Positions 9,184 through 19,128 are shown, counted from the first letter of the stretch. The stretch: 64,000 nt of DNA from Deltaproteobacteria bacterium (GCA_020635195.1 JACKAG010000003.1:157067-221066); one strand, 5' to 3'. Program-made: numbers and translations. Notes: a model not told the origin generated them from the sequence alone.

Positions 9184-10599
9184 ATGAAACCCTGGAACCG
9201 AAGACAGCTCATTTCTCGCATTGCACAGTTAAGCGGCGGTATCCTGCTTAATCCAATGAATGCCAAATTATTATTTGCTGAAGAACAGTTATACCGACTT
9301 AATGGACGTAAGCCTTTTGTTCTCTACATTCATATGGGATCTTCCTGTGGTATCGCATCAGGACTGATTCAACCACTTAAAGCCGGAGAGTGGCCCATAG
9401 GTTTTTTCGATGCAGGCAAAGAGGGAGAATCCGTAAACCCTCTTTTAAATCATCACATCAAAGCAGAACAGTTTATTCTGCATCCATACAGCCAGCCTCT
9501 TGCAGAAATAGTTCAGGACTGTTTTCTGACAAACGGGACGGCTGTCAGCCTTGCCCACGTGACGGCTGCTCAGTTACAGATGACTGGCTCTACTCTTTCG
9601 GGTCTGACCCCTCAGTGGGCTGCCGGAGTTGCCCAAAACTGTAAAAATGAAGAACATAAAAATCCCATTCTTATCTCATCTGGTATAAAATCACCATCTG
9701 TGCCTGATCTTAATATGATCAATGCTACAAGTCTTTCCCAGTTTATGACCATCACCTCTGATCCAAAAGTTGTCCCGAAAGGTTTTGAAAGTACCTGGGA
9801 AGCGATGCTTCGGGAACATCAGATTCAGGCCATCGGATCTACCAAAATTATAGACTCTGAAAGACAAAAAATTCAAAATCTTATGAAAATTCTCAACGAA
9901 GGATTTCCCGAGTTTGACAGTCATAAAGAATCCATTAACTCATTAAAGGAAGCTCTTTCTGATACAAATTATGCGGACATCATTACCCAGAATCCGGATC
10001 ACACCAACATTCAAATGGATGACAGGTTTAAAAATTATCTGATTCTTGCCGGATCTCTTGCAAAAACAGGGCTTGCATCCGGAATGACCATTCCTGACGG
10101 TTCACAGGATCTGCATAATGGCGGAGGAGATGTCGACACAGCCAGGTTTGCTGCTTCAAGGTGGGCTCTGATCAATCTTTTCTGGAAATGGATAAAAAAA
10201 CAGGGCATGGATCAGGACATGTTGATCATTGTCTCTCACGAATTTGGAAGAGGAGCTTATAATCTTCGTTCCGTTGAAAAAAGTATTACAGATCAGAATG
10301 GGCAGACAAAAGAAATGACCGTCCACGGAAGAGATCATGGCCTGGGAATGGGGATCTTATTTATCAACAAAAATGTTCCCTCCGGAGCCCGCTTCGGAGC
10401 CGTTGCAGAAAATCTGACTCCGGTTCCCGGAACTGATTTCCTTGCCGGATATAATCCTTCAGCACAAGCTTTTACATCATCACAGCTGATAGGCTCCATG
10501 CTGATGCGCATTTATCCCGAACTATTCCCGACAGAACGAGATGTCCGCAAACACTGGCCTACTTTTGCGCCACTCACTCAACTGATCCGAGGCAACTAA
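9184..10599 (+). CDS. DUF1501-family exported protein
   Basis: 471 residues. The N-terminus N-R-R-Q-L-I-S followed by a hydrophobic stretch resembles the Tat-type leader common in DUF1501 proteins. The body fits the DUF1501 (sulfatase/alkaline-phosphatase-like) fold: Y-I-H-M-G near 49, a run D-V-D-T-A-R-F-A-A-S-R-W-A-L in the second half, then I-V-S-H-E-F-G-R and H-G-R-D-H-G-L-G near 380, which correspond to metal or active-site histidines in related families. The enzymatic activity of the family is unproven. The stop overlaps the start of the next gene as TAATG, so the two are translationally coupled. Pairing with the DUF1588-type gene at 6594 is the classical arrangement. Confidence 0.8.
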   Translation: MKPWNRRQLISRIAQLSGGILLNPMNAKLLFAEEQLYRLNGRKPFVLYIHMGSSCGIASGLIQPLKAGEWPIGFFDAGKEGESVNPLLNHHIKAEQFILHPYSQPLAEIVQDCFLTNGTAVSLAHVTAAQLQMTGSTLSGLTPQWAAGVAQNCKNEEHKNPILISSGIKSPSVPDLNMINATSLSQFMTITSDPKVVPKGFESTWEAMLREHQIQAIGSTKIIDSERQKIQNLMKILNEGFPEFDSHKESINSLKEALSDTNYADIITQNPDHTNIQMDDRFKNYLILAGSLAKTGLASGMTIPDGSQDLHNGGGDVDTARFAASRWALINLFWKWIKKQGMDQDMLIIVSHEFGRGAYNLRSVEKSITDQNGQTKEMTVHGRDHGLGMGILFINKNVPSGARFGAVAENLTPVPGTDFLAGYNPSAQAFTSSQLIGSMLMRIYPELFPTERDVRKHWPTFAPLTQLIRGN

Positions 10600-12083
10600 T
10601 GAAAAAGCCTGCATACTCCATACTGATTTTATTTTATCTGTTGCTTTCACTCGCAGGATGTCGAAACCCTGAAGAACAACAGAAAAAAATCAAAAAAATT
10701 CAGGAGAAAACACAGCAGATACAAACAGAAGATACATCAGAAACAAAAGAACATGATGAGGTACAAATACAGAAATCGGAAGATCGCTCTGCTGTTATAT
10801 ATGAAAGCTCAAATATTTCTGAAGTAAACGAACAAAAAACAGCTCTGAATCCTGAGAGTGCGACAATAAAAAAGATTCTTCCTCATTCTGTCATCATTCG
10901 AAGATCATTGATATTTAGTGCGATCTCTCTGGAGGCAGGCGAATGGGATCGGTTGGAACCAAATGAAGGCTCTCGCATTTTTCTAAATAGCAACAGAGAT
11001 CTGAATCTGACAGATCATCTGGGGCATATCTTTACATTCCGCAAAGACGACGGTCATTTCGGTAGCCTTTATACACATCCGGAAGGATCAGAATATGATC
11101 GTTTTTACAATTTTTCGACAGACGGATGGATCGCATTTCAGGGGCCCGATTTTTCCTTTATGAATCCGAAAACATCAGCCCTTTCCCGTTATCGTTTACC
11201 CGAATCACTCGTTAATGCAGAGATTATCAGTCCATCTCCGGGATTTGTGTTTCTGAAAAGCTCTGAAAAGCAGGAGCCATACAGCCTGTCCTATGGAAAA
11301 AATGAGCCTGAAATCTTAGCAATGTTGCCGGCAGAGCAGAGTCTTTTGCATCTTGCACCCTGTGAGAGTGGTTGTGCTTACTGGGCTTTTGATGGAAAAC
11401 AATTCTTCTACAGTACAGCTGAGAATGCACGATGGAAAGCATTTGATATCGCAGTGGTACTTCCGGAGGATTTTTCGCTTCAGAGCATGGCCGGAGCCGT
11501 TTCCATGAAAGAAACCGGCCAGATGGATAGCAGCCTGATTTACGCCCTGGATAAGAAGAGGCAACTATGGGAGCTAAAGACAGAAGAATACGAAGAAGCT
11601 GTCACACAAAAAGAAATTACATGGGACCATGTTCTGGCTATTGCCCGTGAATCCTGTATACCCTGCCATAGCTCAGATGGATTTGACCGCCCCGGGACAT
11701 GGACAGGTCTGAAAAGCACGATCCTGAACAGAATTGATCCGTCAAACAAAGAAGAAGTCTTTGCCATGCCGACCTGGGATAGCGTTTATGGCCGTAATTT
11801 TTCAGATAACAACAGACAAGATATCATCACCTGGCTATCTGAGCAGGAATCTACAGAAGTAAAGATCAGCTCAGAAGCACAAACAACAGATAAAGATATT
11901 TCTGACAGTCTGCGACCTCTTGCAGAAAGCTACTGCCTGAACTGTCATCAGGATGGTCGCAAAGAGTCCTGGTGGAAAAAATCCAGAGACGATATCATCC
12001 GGCGAATTCAGTCAGGTAACATGCCAAAAGGGCTTAAAATACCAGAAGACAAAAAGGCAGAACTTCTGAATGCGATCCCATGA
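10599..12083 (+). CDS. Lipoprotein with two c-type heme motifs at the C-terminus
   Basis: 494 residues. The leader ends L-A-G-C (lipobox). The next 90 residues are Lys/Glu/Gln-rich and probably form a coiled or extended tether. The middle contains beta-rich segments without a clear family. Two heme c motifs follow, C-I-P-C-H (353-357) and C-L-N-C-H (446-450), each with downstream Met-Pro pairs that could supply the axial Met. It would be an outer- or inner-membrane-anchored di-heme electron carrier in the periplasm. As last gene of the 6594-12083 cluster it may accept electrons from, or deliver them to, the heme-motif protein at 6594 (inference). Confidence 0.8.
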   Translation: MKKPAYSILILFYLLLSLAGCRNPEEQQKKIKKIQEKTQQIQTEDTSETKEHDEVQIQKSEDRSAVIYESSNISEVNEQKTALNPESATIKKILPHSVIIRRSLIFSAISLEAGEWDRLEPNEGSRIFLNSNRDLNLTDHLGHIFTFRKDDGHFGSLYTHPEGSEYDRFYNFSTDGWIAFQGPDFSFMNPKTSALSRYRLPESLVNAEIISPSPGFVFLKSSEKQEPYSLSYGKNEPEILAMLPAEQSLLHLAPCESGCAYWAFDGKQFFYSTAENARWKAFDIAVVLPEDFSLQSMAGAVSMKETGQMDSSLIYALDKKRQLWELKTEEYEEAVTQKEITWDHVLAIARESCIPCHSSDGFDRPGTWTGLKSTILNRIDPSNKEEVFAMPTWDSVYGRNFSDNNRQDIITWLSEQESTEVKISSEAQTTDKDISDSLRPLAESYCLNCHQDGRKESWWKKSRDDIIRRIQSGNMPKGLKIPEDKKAELLNAIP

Positions 12084-12178
12084 TTTTAAAAAGATCAATG
12101 ATAATGATGACAACCTATAACTAAACACAATATCTGCATCCACGACACAAAAAGATTATCGCATGTCATTTATAAAGC

Positions 12179-12195
12179 GCTCATCTTAAATGAGC
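12179..12195. terminator. Candidate hairpin between convergent genes
   Basis: GCTCAT (12179-12184), loop CTTAA, ATGAGC (12190-12195). It lies between the convergent stops at 12083 (plus) and 12223 (minus). On the minus strand it is followed by GCTTTATAAAT, weakly T-rich, so it could end the exchanger transcript. Confidence 0.35.
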
Positions 12196-12222
12196 CCATT
12201 AGTTCATGACTCTCCCGAAATT

Positions 12223-13278
12223 TCAGATCGCTCCACGAATGGCATCCATAACATTCAGAAACATAAGCAGCAGATAAGTCCCCAGTAAGATCAACCCTGT
12301 CTGCCGCTTCAGATGTTTTCCCGAAAGGGAAATTCCCACCCGGAAGATTCCGATCACAGCCAGCATAAAAGGAAAAGATCGGACAAAAAATTCAGGACCA
12401 ACAGTCATTCCCTCCGGGTTCACCGCAACAGACGCACCTGCGACCAGGAAAATATTCAGAATGTCAGCCCCGATAATATTTCCCAGAGCAATACCACCAT
12501 GCCCCTTTCTTACAGCAGCAATCGCCGTCACCAGCTCAGGAAGAGAGGTTCCGAAGGCAACAAGCGTTACAGCAACCACACTCTCAGAAATACTGAAGCG
12601 CTTCGCAAGCTCTGACGCTGTACTGATCAGAATATCAGAAGAGAACGCCAGAAATGCAAAAGACAGCAGCAGAAGAAACACAGAAAGCGAAAGGCCACCA
12701 TGTCTGGGCAATGTGTGAGCTGCGGGCGCTACAGCTTTCTGCATCATGCCCCAGCGGATCTGTAAGCACAGCCAGCACAGCAGGCAAAAGAGGAGCAAAT
12801 ATCCTCCATATGCAGGAAGATGCCCCCCTTCTGTAAAAACCCGCAAAGGATCTGCAAATGGAACAGAAAGCACGACAAGAAAAAGTACCGCAAAAACCTG
12901 AATCCATCCCTGCCGGTTCACAACAGAGCGATCCAGAGGAAGGGGAGCAAGGCTGGCTGCCAGACCCAGAATCAGACCCGTATCACAAATCACAGAGCCT
13001 GCGGCATTACCCAGAGCAATACCAGGAGAACCCCGAAGAGCCGCAAGAACAGAAACCACAACCTCCGGGAGGGTGGTTCCAAAGCTGACAATCGTCGCCC
13101 CGACTATCACCGGTGGCAAATGCCACAAGGCAGCCATAACCATAGCCTGCTCCACCATGATATCAGCAGCTCTGGCAAGCACAGCAACAGAAATAAACAA
13201 GATCACAAACAGGGGCAGAGTTGGCATCGACATCAGATAAGCATGCATCAGTTCAGCCACAAACGGGTCTCCCCACAA
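12223..13278 (-). CDS. Calcium/sodium antiporter (CaCA family, YrbG-like)
   Basis: 351 residues with about ten hydrophobic segments. The two inverted alpha-repeats typical of CaCA exchangers are clear: G-A-T-I-V-S-F-G-T-T-L-P-E with a following A-L-G-N-A-A-G-S in the first half, and V-A-F-G-T-S-L-P-E-L-V-T with A-L-G-N-I-I-G-A-D in the second. The acidic residues in the PE and D positions bind the exchanged cations. It should sit in the inner membrane and export Ca2+ (or K+) against Na+ or H+. It is a single gene, convergent with the di-heme lipoprotein gene. Confidence 0.9.
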   Translation of the reverse strand: MWGDPFVAELMHAYLMSMPTLPLFVILFISVAVLARAADIMVEQAMVMAALWHLPPVIVGATIVSFGTTLPEVVVSVLAALRGSPGIALGNAAGSVICDTGLILGLAASLAPLPLDRSVVNRQGWIQVFAVLFLVVLSVPFADPLRVFTEGGHLPAYGGYLLLFCLLCWLCLQIRWGMMQKAVAPAAHTLPRHGGLSLSVFLLLLSFAFLAFSSDILISTASELAKRFSISESVVAVTLVAFGTSLPELVTAIAAVRKGHGGIALGNIIGADILNIFLVAGASVAVNPEGMTVGPEFFVRSFPFMLAVIGIFRVGISLSGKHLKRQTGLILLGTYLLLMFLNVMDAIRGAI

Positions 13279-13387
13279 GATAAAGCAAAAAAAGAAGAAT
13301 ATCCGACAGCCTGACAGATTTCATATTAAAATTCAGCCTGTTGTAGACGACAAACTTATACAACCACAAGACAGCTCCGAAGAGTTC

Positions 13388-14806
13388 ATGATTCCAGCTT
13401 ATTTCAGGCTGCATCAGATGACAACAGACAGCCAGAAAACAGAGTGCAAAATGTTTCAAAAACCTGTAAAAACTGGATGCAAAGTCCAGAGTGATCCACG
13501 ACAGAAATCTGTCCATAGATATCACAGGAGACAAAGCTTCTGTTTTTTCCTTGGAATTCTCATCAGCAGCGCAGCTCAGGAATCATTAGCAAAAAACAGG
13601 ACACAACCTGAGAAAATACAAAAATACATACAGATATCACCAGAAAAGTTAAAGCTCAGACTCAGAAATATTCCGGACAAAGAAAAGGTCCTCCGCTGCC
13701 ACTTCAGCGATGACGCATCATCCTTTACTCTTCAGACCGTTTCTGACGTAGCAACAGAATTTTCAGGAAATAAGCTTCGCTATCACTACCGGACCTTTCG
13801 CCAAAAAGGGACCCGGAAAAAACTGATCAGACAAACAGCAGAACTAAATATGGAAGAAACTGTTTCTGAGCTTTTCCCGATAAAACAGTCAGAGCCTCTA
13901 CACCCTGTTTTTTTTACATTCAGCCATGACAAGCAAAAAATTCTGATCTGCAAACAGAGAGATCCACAAAAATCACCAGAGATCGAACTCTGGAATCAGG
14001 AGCATCAGAGCCTCATCAGCTACACACGCAGCAACTTCCGGGATTGCAGCCTCCATGCTCAGCTTTCTCCTGACAGAAAAAGCATTGGCCTGAGCTCCGG
14101 AAAAGTCCCGGGTAGCCTGATCTGGGATCTCCGTTCAGGAGCTGTCCGCCCCCTTCATCCATCAGTGCAGGAACATATCTGCTATGGCTTTAGCGAAGAT
14201 ATGCAGCAGGGATTCTGTCGTTCCACGGACGGAACTCTGAAGGCTATAGAATTAAGCAGTGGCCATGTCATCTGGAAAGCAACCTGGCCGGAAAGTCTTC
14301 AACCAGCTTTTTACAAAGTCATCGCAAGAACCGTCAGCAATCTAAGCCAACAGCCACTACCTGCCATCTTTCACTCTCTTATCTTTCAGGGTCCTGATCA
14401 GGTCTATCTGAGCAAAAGGACAGAAAGTATTGATTCCTGGTATCGCGCAAATCTGCCAGGCAAGCCCGACCTCTTTATCCGCCATAGCCAGACAGACGGA
14501 GAATACATGCAACACAATCAATTTGTCCTTCCTCCCCAGGTTATTCCTGTCAACAGCCGATTTTTCCATCAGACGAGACAGATTATTGCTGAAGATTACA
14601 ACCCGGAAAGAAAAGAGAAAGGAGAAAGCATGATGCTTCTCATTCAGCCGGAAAAAGGGATCATAAAAAGAATTCTGAGCCCCTGCACAGATTCATGGGA
14701 CTATCTGCCAGCATCAGAGACTCTGTTTACCTGCGGTGTCTGTAAGGGGAGAAATGTATTCGGACAGATCACCCTGTCAGATCTGTCGCCCTCTCAGGCA
14801 CCCTGA
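13388..14806 (+). CDS. Secreted protein with beta-propeller-like segments, unknown function
   Basis: Up to 472 residues. In-frame ATGs at 13388, 13418 and 13451 are possible starts; all precede a basic run (H-R-Y-H-R-R) and a hydrophobic segment ending in an A-x-A-like site around residue 65, so it is probably exported. The mature part has repeated short strands such as I-W-D-L-R-S-G and F-S-H-D-K-Q-K-I-L-I, reminiscent of WD40/TolB-type propeller blades, but no repeat is regular enough for a firm call. Two CXXC-like pairs occur near the C-terminus. Its 3' end overlaps the convergent symporter gene by 38 bases. Confidence 0.6.
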   Translation: MIPAYFRLHQMTTDSQKTECKMFQKPVKTGCKVQSDPRQKSVHRYHRRQSFCFFLGILISSAAQESLAKNRTQPEKIQKYIQISPEKLKLRLRNIPDKEKVLRCHFSDDASSFTLQTVSDVATEFSGNKLRYHYRTFRQKGTRKKLIRQTAELNMEETVSELFPIKQSEPLHPVFFTFSHDKQKILICKQRDPQKSPEIELWNQEHQSLISYTRSNFRDCSLHAQLSPDRKSIGLSSGKVPGSLIWDLRSGAVRPLHPSVQEHICYGFSEDMQQGFCRSTDGTLKAIELSSGHVIWKATWPESLQPAFYKVIARTVSNLSQQPLPAIFHSLIFQGPDQVYLSKRTESIDSWYRANLPGKPDLFIRHSQTDGEYMQHNQFVLPPQVIPVNSRFFHQTRQIIAEDYNPERKEKGESMMLLIQPEKGIIKRILSPCTDSWDYLPASETLFTCGVCKGRNVFGQITLSDLSPSQAP

Positions 14807-16124
14807 TGCCCTGTCTGAGCATTCTGGCAGCATCAGAAGAGTCCGACAAAACAGCACCATCACTGTACCTGTGCAGATCAAGTTCACCTTCACTTTTAGC
14901 GACAACAACCGCAGCAAAGGCATCTCCGGTCACATTCATAGTCGTACTGATCATATCGATAATACGGTTAACCGCTGCGACAAGGCCCACAACCTCAAGA
15001 GGTAAACCGACTGAGCTGAGAATCATCGGAAGAACAACCAAACCCGCAGCAGGAACTCCGGCACAGCCAACGGCAGCAATCGTACAGGTGACCACAATGG
15101 TCAGCATATCCGCAATCGACAGTTCAATGCCGTACAGATTTGCCGTAAAGACCGCGATCACACCCATGTAAGTGGAAAGACCATCCATATTGACCGTGGC
15201 CCCAAGAGGCAGAACAAAGCCTGCAATGCTCTTGCTGACACCCAGCTTATGCTCTGCAACCTTCAGATTGACAGGAAGGGTCGCTGCGCTGCTGGTCGTA
15301 CTAAAAGCGACCACCTGCGTCTCAATCATTTTCCGGAAAAAATGGAATGGATTCAGACGCATCAAACTCAGACCACTGCCGTAGATCAGGATAGCAACGG
15401 TCAGACAGCTCACGTAAATCACGCCTACCATCTCCATCAGCGCCCGGAGAATATCCAGCCCTTGTGTTCCTGCAACAGAAGCCATCAGAGCAAAGATCCC
15501 GTATGGAGCAAAACCCATAACAATATTGACCAGCTTAAAAATGACAGCTGATAATGAATGAAAAAAATCCTCGACAGGTCGCGCGGCATGTCCTGCAAGA
15601 TTGATCGAAACACCGAAAAGGATAGCAAATACAATAATCTGAAGGATATTTCCCTCATAAAAGGAAGCTGTAATGTTGGAAGGGACCATACCAAGCAGCG
15701 TATCGACCAGATTAAATTCACCAGCAGTTCTGACCTCTGTCATTTGTGATTTCAGCGATGCCGGAAAGACTCCTTTTCCAGGGTTGAACACAACAGTCGA
15801 CAGAAAAAGAGCAATTGCTGTGCCGGAGGCCATGGTCGAACAGTAAACTATAAAGGTTTTCAGTGCGACTCGTCCCATTCTGGCAGGATCACGCATAGCG
15901 AGAACCCCACAGACCAGAGAGACGAAAACAACCGGCGCCACCATCATCATAATGGCGTTGATAAACGCAGTCCCGAAAGGTTTAAGCACAGCAGCATTTG
16001 GTCCCAAGGCAAAGCCCACCACTACACCCAGGATCATGCCAATGATGATTTTCAGCCACGGCTGTAAGTTCATCCAGTAAATAAAAGGAGCTTTAACATA
16101 TTTCATGGGCTTTCCTCTTTTCAT
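14769..16124 (-). CDS. Dicarboxylate/amino acid:cation symporter (DAACS/GltP-DctA family)
   Basis: 451 residues, inner-membrane sodium- or proton-coupled carrier for glutamate, aspartate or C4-dicarboxylates. Diagnostic motifs are T-T-S-S-A-A-T-L-P in hairpin 1, N-M-D-G in TM7, and G-V-P-A-A-G in hairpin 2, followed by N-R-I-I-D-M and N-V-T-G-D in TM8; the aspartates there contact the substrate amino group and cations. The length is normal. The motif set is closer to canonical GltP/SdcS than the second family member at 19129. A long untranslated region lies upstream (16125-16870). Its 3' end overlaps the plus-strand gene ending at 14806. Confidence 0.9.
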   Translation of the reverse strand: MKRGKPMKYVKAPFIYWMNLQPWLKIIIGMILGVVVGFALGPNAAVLKPFGTAFINAIMMMVAPVVFVSLVCGVLAMRDPARMGRVALKTFIVYCSTMASGTAIALFLSTVVFNPGKGVFPASLKSQMTEVRTAGEFNLVDTLLGMVPSNITASFYEGNILQIIVFAILFGVSINLAGHAARPVEDFFHSLSAVIFKLVNIVMGFAPYGIFALMASVAGTQGLDILRALMEMVGVIYVSCLTVAILIYGSGLSLMRLNPFHFFRKMIETQVVAFSTTSSAATLPVNLKVAEHKLGVSKSIAGFVLPLGATVNMDGLSTYMGVIAVFTANLYGIELSIADMLTIVVTCTIAAVGCAGVPAAGLVVLPMILSSVGLPLEVVGLVAAVNRIIDMISTTMNVTGDAFAAVVVAKSEGELDLHRYSDGAVLSDSSDAARMLRQGIRVPERATDLTG

Positions 16125-16906
16125 ATTATCCGCTTAAATTATCCTGTTCCGGCCCTGACCTGACCTTTCGTCAGTCTGAATCTTCCTGACACCCCTCCTG
16201 GTATCAGCTCACCTGATGATGCCTTCTCTGAATCCTGATCAGCGATAAAACCTCCTCTTCAGAGAAATTTTCCAGAGAAAAAGCAAAAAAACGCCACTTC
16301 ACATCCGGAATTTGTGAAGTATTCACACTCTTCTCATGTTTTTCAAATAAACTGCTTTAAACCACCCTCATCTGCTTATTCCAGAAGTCTGGGTGGGTGC
16401 CGTGTCAGAGTCATCAGGCTGATAGGCCTGATTCACTAAGCACCGCCAGAGTAAACCTGTCTGAAAAGGTTTTACTCTTCATCACCAACCCGGATCAGGT
16501 TCGGGCAGGTGAATGAATGCTGATTTCCCGTCTTTCCGGTTCCAGCAATCGGCCAGGCAATACAGCAGGAGCCCGACATGAGTACCCTTTCTGATCAGGT
16601 ACATCTCAAAAGAATATGAAAGTTTCGGACATTTGTCAAACGAGTGTTGTTTTTCTTTTTTATTACAGAATATTAACTGGGATAAATAGAAAGAAGCAAG
16701 ACAGGGACACAAAACAAAATCATTGATTTTCAGTATCTTAAGACCAAACGCTGGATTCAGAAGCTCAAACACTGTAACTAATCGCAGGCATTCTTGCTTA
16801 AGCCTCACTGCAGGAAGCGGATCAACAGAGGAACGCCCTTAAGAGAGGAAAAACCATCTAAGCACATGAAATGCCTGGATCTTACCTATTAACACAGGGA
16901 TCTTTG
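16125..16906. other. Long divergent intergenic region with strong hairpins
   Basis: About 780 bases separate the divergent symporter (minus) and PutP (plus) genes. No convincing ORF is present; an open minus frame at 16482-16808 has no homology-like features. At 16392-16478 two hairpins stand out. One is GGTGC (16396-16400)/GCACC (16440-16444) enclosing ATCAGGC (16413-16419)/GCCTGAT (16426-16432). The other is AGAGTAAACC (16448-16457)/GGTTTTACTCT (16468-16478). They could be a structured leader on either strand. Promoters of both flanking genes should be here. Confidence 0.45.
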
Positions 16907-18406
16907 ATGCAACAAAACACAGCTATTATCTCTGCCTTCGCCATTTACCTGCTGTCCATGATGGGTATCGGAGTCTATGCCTGGCTTCGGACCAGAAACC
17001 TGGCCGATTATATCCTTGGAGGCAGAAAGCTGGGGCCTGTCGTGACCGCTCTGAGCGCCGGCGCTTCTGATATGAGCGGATGGCTGATGCTGGGCCTCCC
17101 GGGGCTCTCCTATACTTCCGGACTGGGTTCCATCTGGATTGCATGCGGCCTTCTTGCCGGAACATGGGGAAACTGGCGGCTGATGGCCCGACGACTGAGG
17201 ACCTTCAGTCTCCGTGCAGGTGATGCCCTGACTCTACCTGTCTATCTTGAAAACCGTTTTGACGACCGATCCCACCTCTTACGCGTGCTTTCAGCTCTGG
17301 TCATTCTGGTCTTTTTTACGATTTATACAGCATCGGGACTAATCGCCGGAGGAAAGCTCTTTGAGGAAGTCTTCGGACTTCCTTACGAAACCGCTGTGCT
17401 GATCGGCATGCTTTCCGTTGTCGTTTATACACTTTTTGGAGGATTTCTGGCTGTCTCCCTGACAGATGTGATTCAGGGCCTTCTGATGTCTCTGGCACTG
17501 CTTTTGGTCCCCATCTACAGTCTTTTCTTTCATGATAACGGCGGACTGTCTCATAGCTTTGAAATCATCAGATCAGCAGGAAACGGAACCTTTCTGAATA
17601 TTTTTTCAGATAAAAGCGGCGCCCATTACAGCTGGATCGCTATTCTCTCTTTTCTTGGCTGGGGCCTGGGCTATATGGGTCAACCCCATATCCTGGCACG
17701 CTTTAAGGCCATACGGAATCCTGACGAAATCCCTGCCGCACGCAGGCTGGCCATCATATGGACGACATGCTGCCTGCTCGGAGCCATCGCTGTCGGTCTT
17801 TCCGGACTTGTCACATTATCCGCCACCCCGGATGATCCTGAAAGAGTCTTTATATTATTGGTCAACTCGATCTTTCACCCGATTCCAGCTGGCATCCTGC
17901 TGGCAGCTATCCTGGCTGCCATCATGAGCACAGCAGACTCTCAGCTCCTGGTCGCCTCGTCTGCTCTGACAGAAGATTTTTGCGGCATATTTATCCATAA
18001 AAAACTGAAGGCAAAAACACTTGTTCATCTTGGACGAATCTCTGTCATACTCATTTCCATGATATCAACCCTGCTTGCTCTCGGCCCGGAACGTGCAGTT
18101 CTGGATGTCACCGCCTTCGCCTGGGCAGGATTTGGAGCAGCCTTTGGACCTCCGCTACTTATCTCTCTTTACTGGCGCAAAATGAGTGCTGCCGGAGCTC
18201 TGGCAGGCATCCTGAGTGGGAGCATCACAGTTGTTGTCTGGCACTATATGGAGGGGGGAGTCTTCGGGCTCTATGAAATCATTCCTGGAACTGCAATCTC
18301 CGCACTTTCGGTGATTTTTGTCAGCCTCCTGACAAAAGCAGGACAGAAAGCCGAGCTCATTTTTGACCAGTCACTGGCAGACCTGCATCCACGCCAGCCT
18401 TTCTGA
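16907..18406 (+). CDS. putP: Sodium/proline symporter (PutP, SSS family)
   Basis: About 499 residues from the ATG at 16907; a longer frame from 16871 adds 12 non-conserved residues. The protein has about 13 hydrophobic segments. Typical PutP wording is present: D-Y-I-L-G-G-R-K-L-G-P near the N-terminus, L-S-A-G-A-S-D-M-S-G-W-L in TM2 (Na+ and proline site), and M-S-T-A-D-S-Q-L-L-V-A-S in TM8-9. It imports proline with Na+ across the inner membrane. A proline dehydrogenase is encoded at 53848, which would use the imported substrate. It has no close operon partner. Confidence 0.92.
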   Translation: MQQNTAIISAFAIYLLSMMGIGVYAWLRTRNLADYILGGRKLGPVVTALSAGASDMSGWLMLGLPGLSYTSGLGSIWIACGLLAGTWGNWRLMARRLRTFSLRAGDALTLPVYLENRFDDRSHLLRVLSALVILVFFTIYTASGLIAGGKLFEEVFGLPYETAVLIGMLSVVVYTLFGGFLAVSLTDVIQGLLMSLALLLVPIYSLFFHDNGGLSHSFEIIRSAGNGTFLNIFSDKSGAHYSWIAILSFLGWGLGYMGQPHILARFKAIRNPDEIPAARRLAIIWTTCCLLGAIAVGLSGLVTLSATPDDPERVFILLVNSIFHPIPAGILLAAILAAIMSTADSQLLVASSALTEDFCGIFIHKKLKAKTLVHLGRISVILISMISTLLALGPERAVLDVTAFAWAGFGAAFGPPLLISLYWRKMSAAGALAGILSGSITVVVWHYMEGGVFGLYEIIPGTAISALSVIFVSLLTKAGQKAELIFDQSLADLHPRQPF

Positions 18407-18447
18407 TCAGAAAAGCCAGCTCACAGGCTGCGTCCTTCTTTTATTAT

Positions 18448-18813
18448 TTATTCTTTCTGGTGCTGATGGAGTTTTTTGGTACTGATAAAGGTATTCGCAA
18501 CCAGAGCAATATAAGTTGCAAACAGCACTGTCCCGACAACCATCAGAGTAATGCCAGTGATTCTACCCCAGAATGTGACAGGAACAATGTCACCAAAACC
18601 AACTGTTGTCACGGTGGTAAAAGCCCACCAGATCGCATCCATAGGCTCATCCACTGCCGGATTAACCCCGAACTCAGCCTGCCAGAACAGCCATGCAAAT
18701 AATGCTACGACAAAATTTCCGATAATCGCAAGAATCACAAAATGATGATTCATGACAACGCCCTTAAATGTGCTATGCGTCGTTTTTGCAATCTTTCCGG
18801 CAATTTCCTTCAT
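18448..18813 (-). CDS. Two-TM potassium channel
   Basis: 121 residues from the ATG at 18813, which follows AGGGTGG by three bases; a longer frame to 18885 is not needed. TM1 is about 24-44, the pore helix leads to the selectivity filter T-V-G-F-G-D (70-75), and TM2 is about 82-109. There is no regulatory RCK or cyclic-nucleotide domain, so it is a minimal KcsA/MthK-pore-like channel that would form tetramers in the inner membrane. It is convergent with putP (stop at 18406). Confidence 0.88.
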   Translation of the reverse strand: MKEIAGKIAKTTHSTFKGVVMNHHFVILAIIGNFVVALFAWLFWQAEFGVNPAVDEPMDAIWWAFTTVTTVGFGDIVPVTFWGRITGITLMVVGTVLFATYIALVANTFISTKKLHQHQKE

Positions 18814-19128
18814 GAACCACCCTGCTCTATACTCTGTCTTGTTTTGTCTATTGTACTGTGTCCTGACAGCGCACGCAGCATGCAAAGAAATTCCTGCTCT
18901 CTTCCCTCTGTCACAATAAAAGAAAATCCATATTTTTTTATATCAAACAGTTATGCTGACATAGCTTGACATTGTCAGAGGATCTCATTAAATGTTATTC
19001 CCTTGTGCTTTTGGCTTAGCCCCCATCTCTTACCGGGATGGGTCAACATAACCAGAACACATCCACAAACGCTCAGAAAATTAAAGCCAGGCAAGATCAG
19101 AAGCCAAGAGCAGGGAGCCCCCCCATTT

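Noticed and set aside
12820..13314. Plus-strand 164-residue ORF
   Set aside because: It is the antisense shadow of the CaCA exchanger, with the polar bias expected of such shadows.
16490..16503. Minus-strand CGAACCTGATCCGG, close to the core of TPP riboswitches
   Set aside because: The matching CTGAGA element and the expected closing stems are not found, and the downstream gene is a DAACS symporter, not a thiamine gene.
16482..16808. Minus-strand ORF of 108 residues
   Set aside because: No ribosome site, no protein-like composition, and it lies in a hairpin-rich control region.
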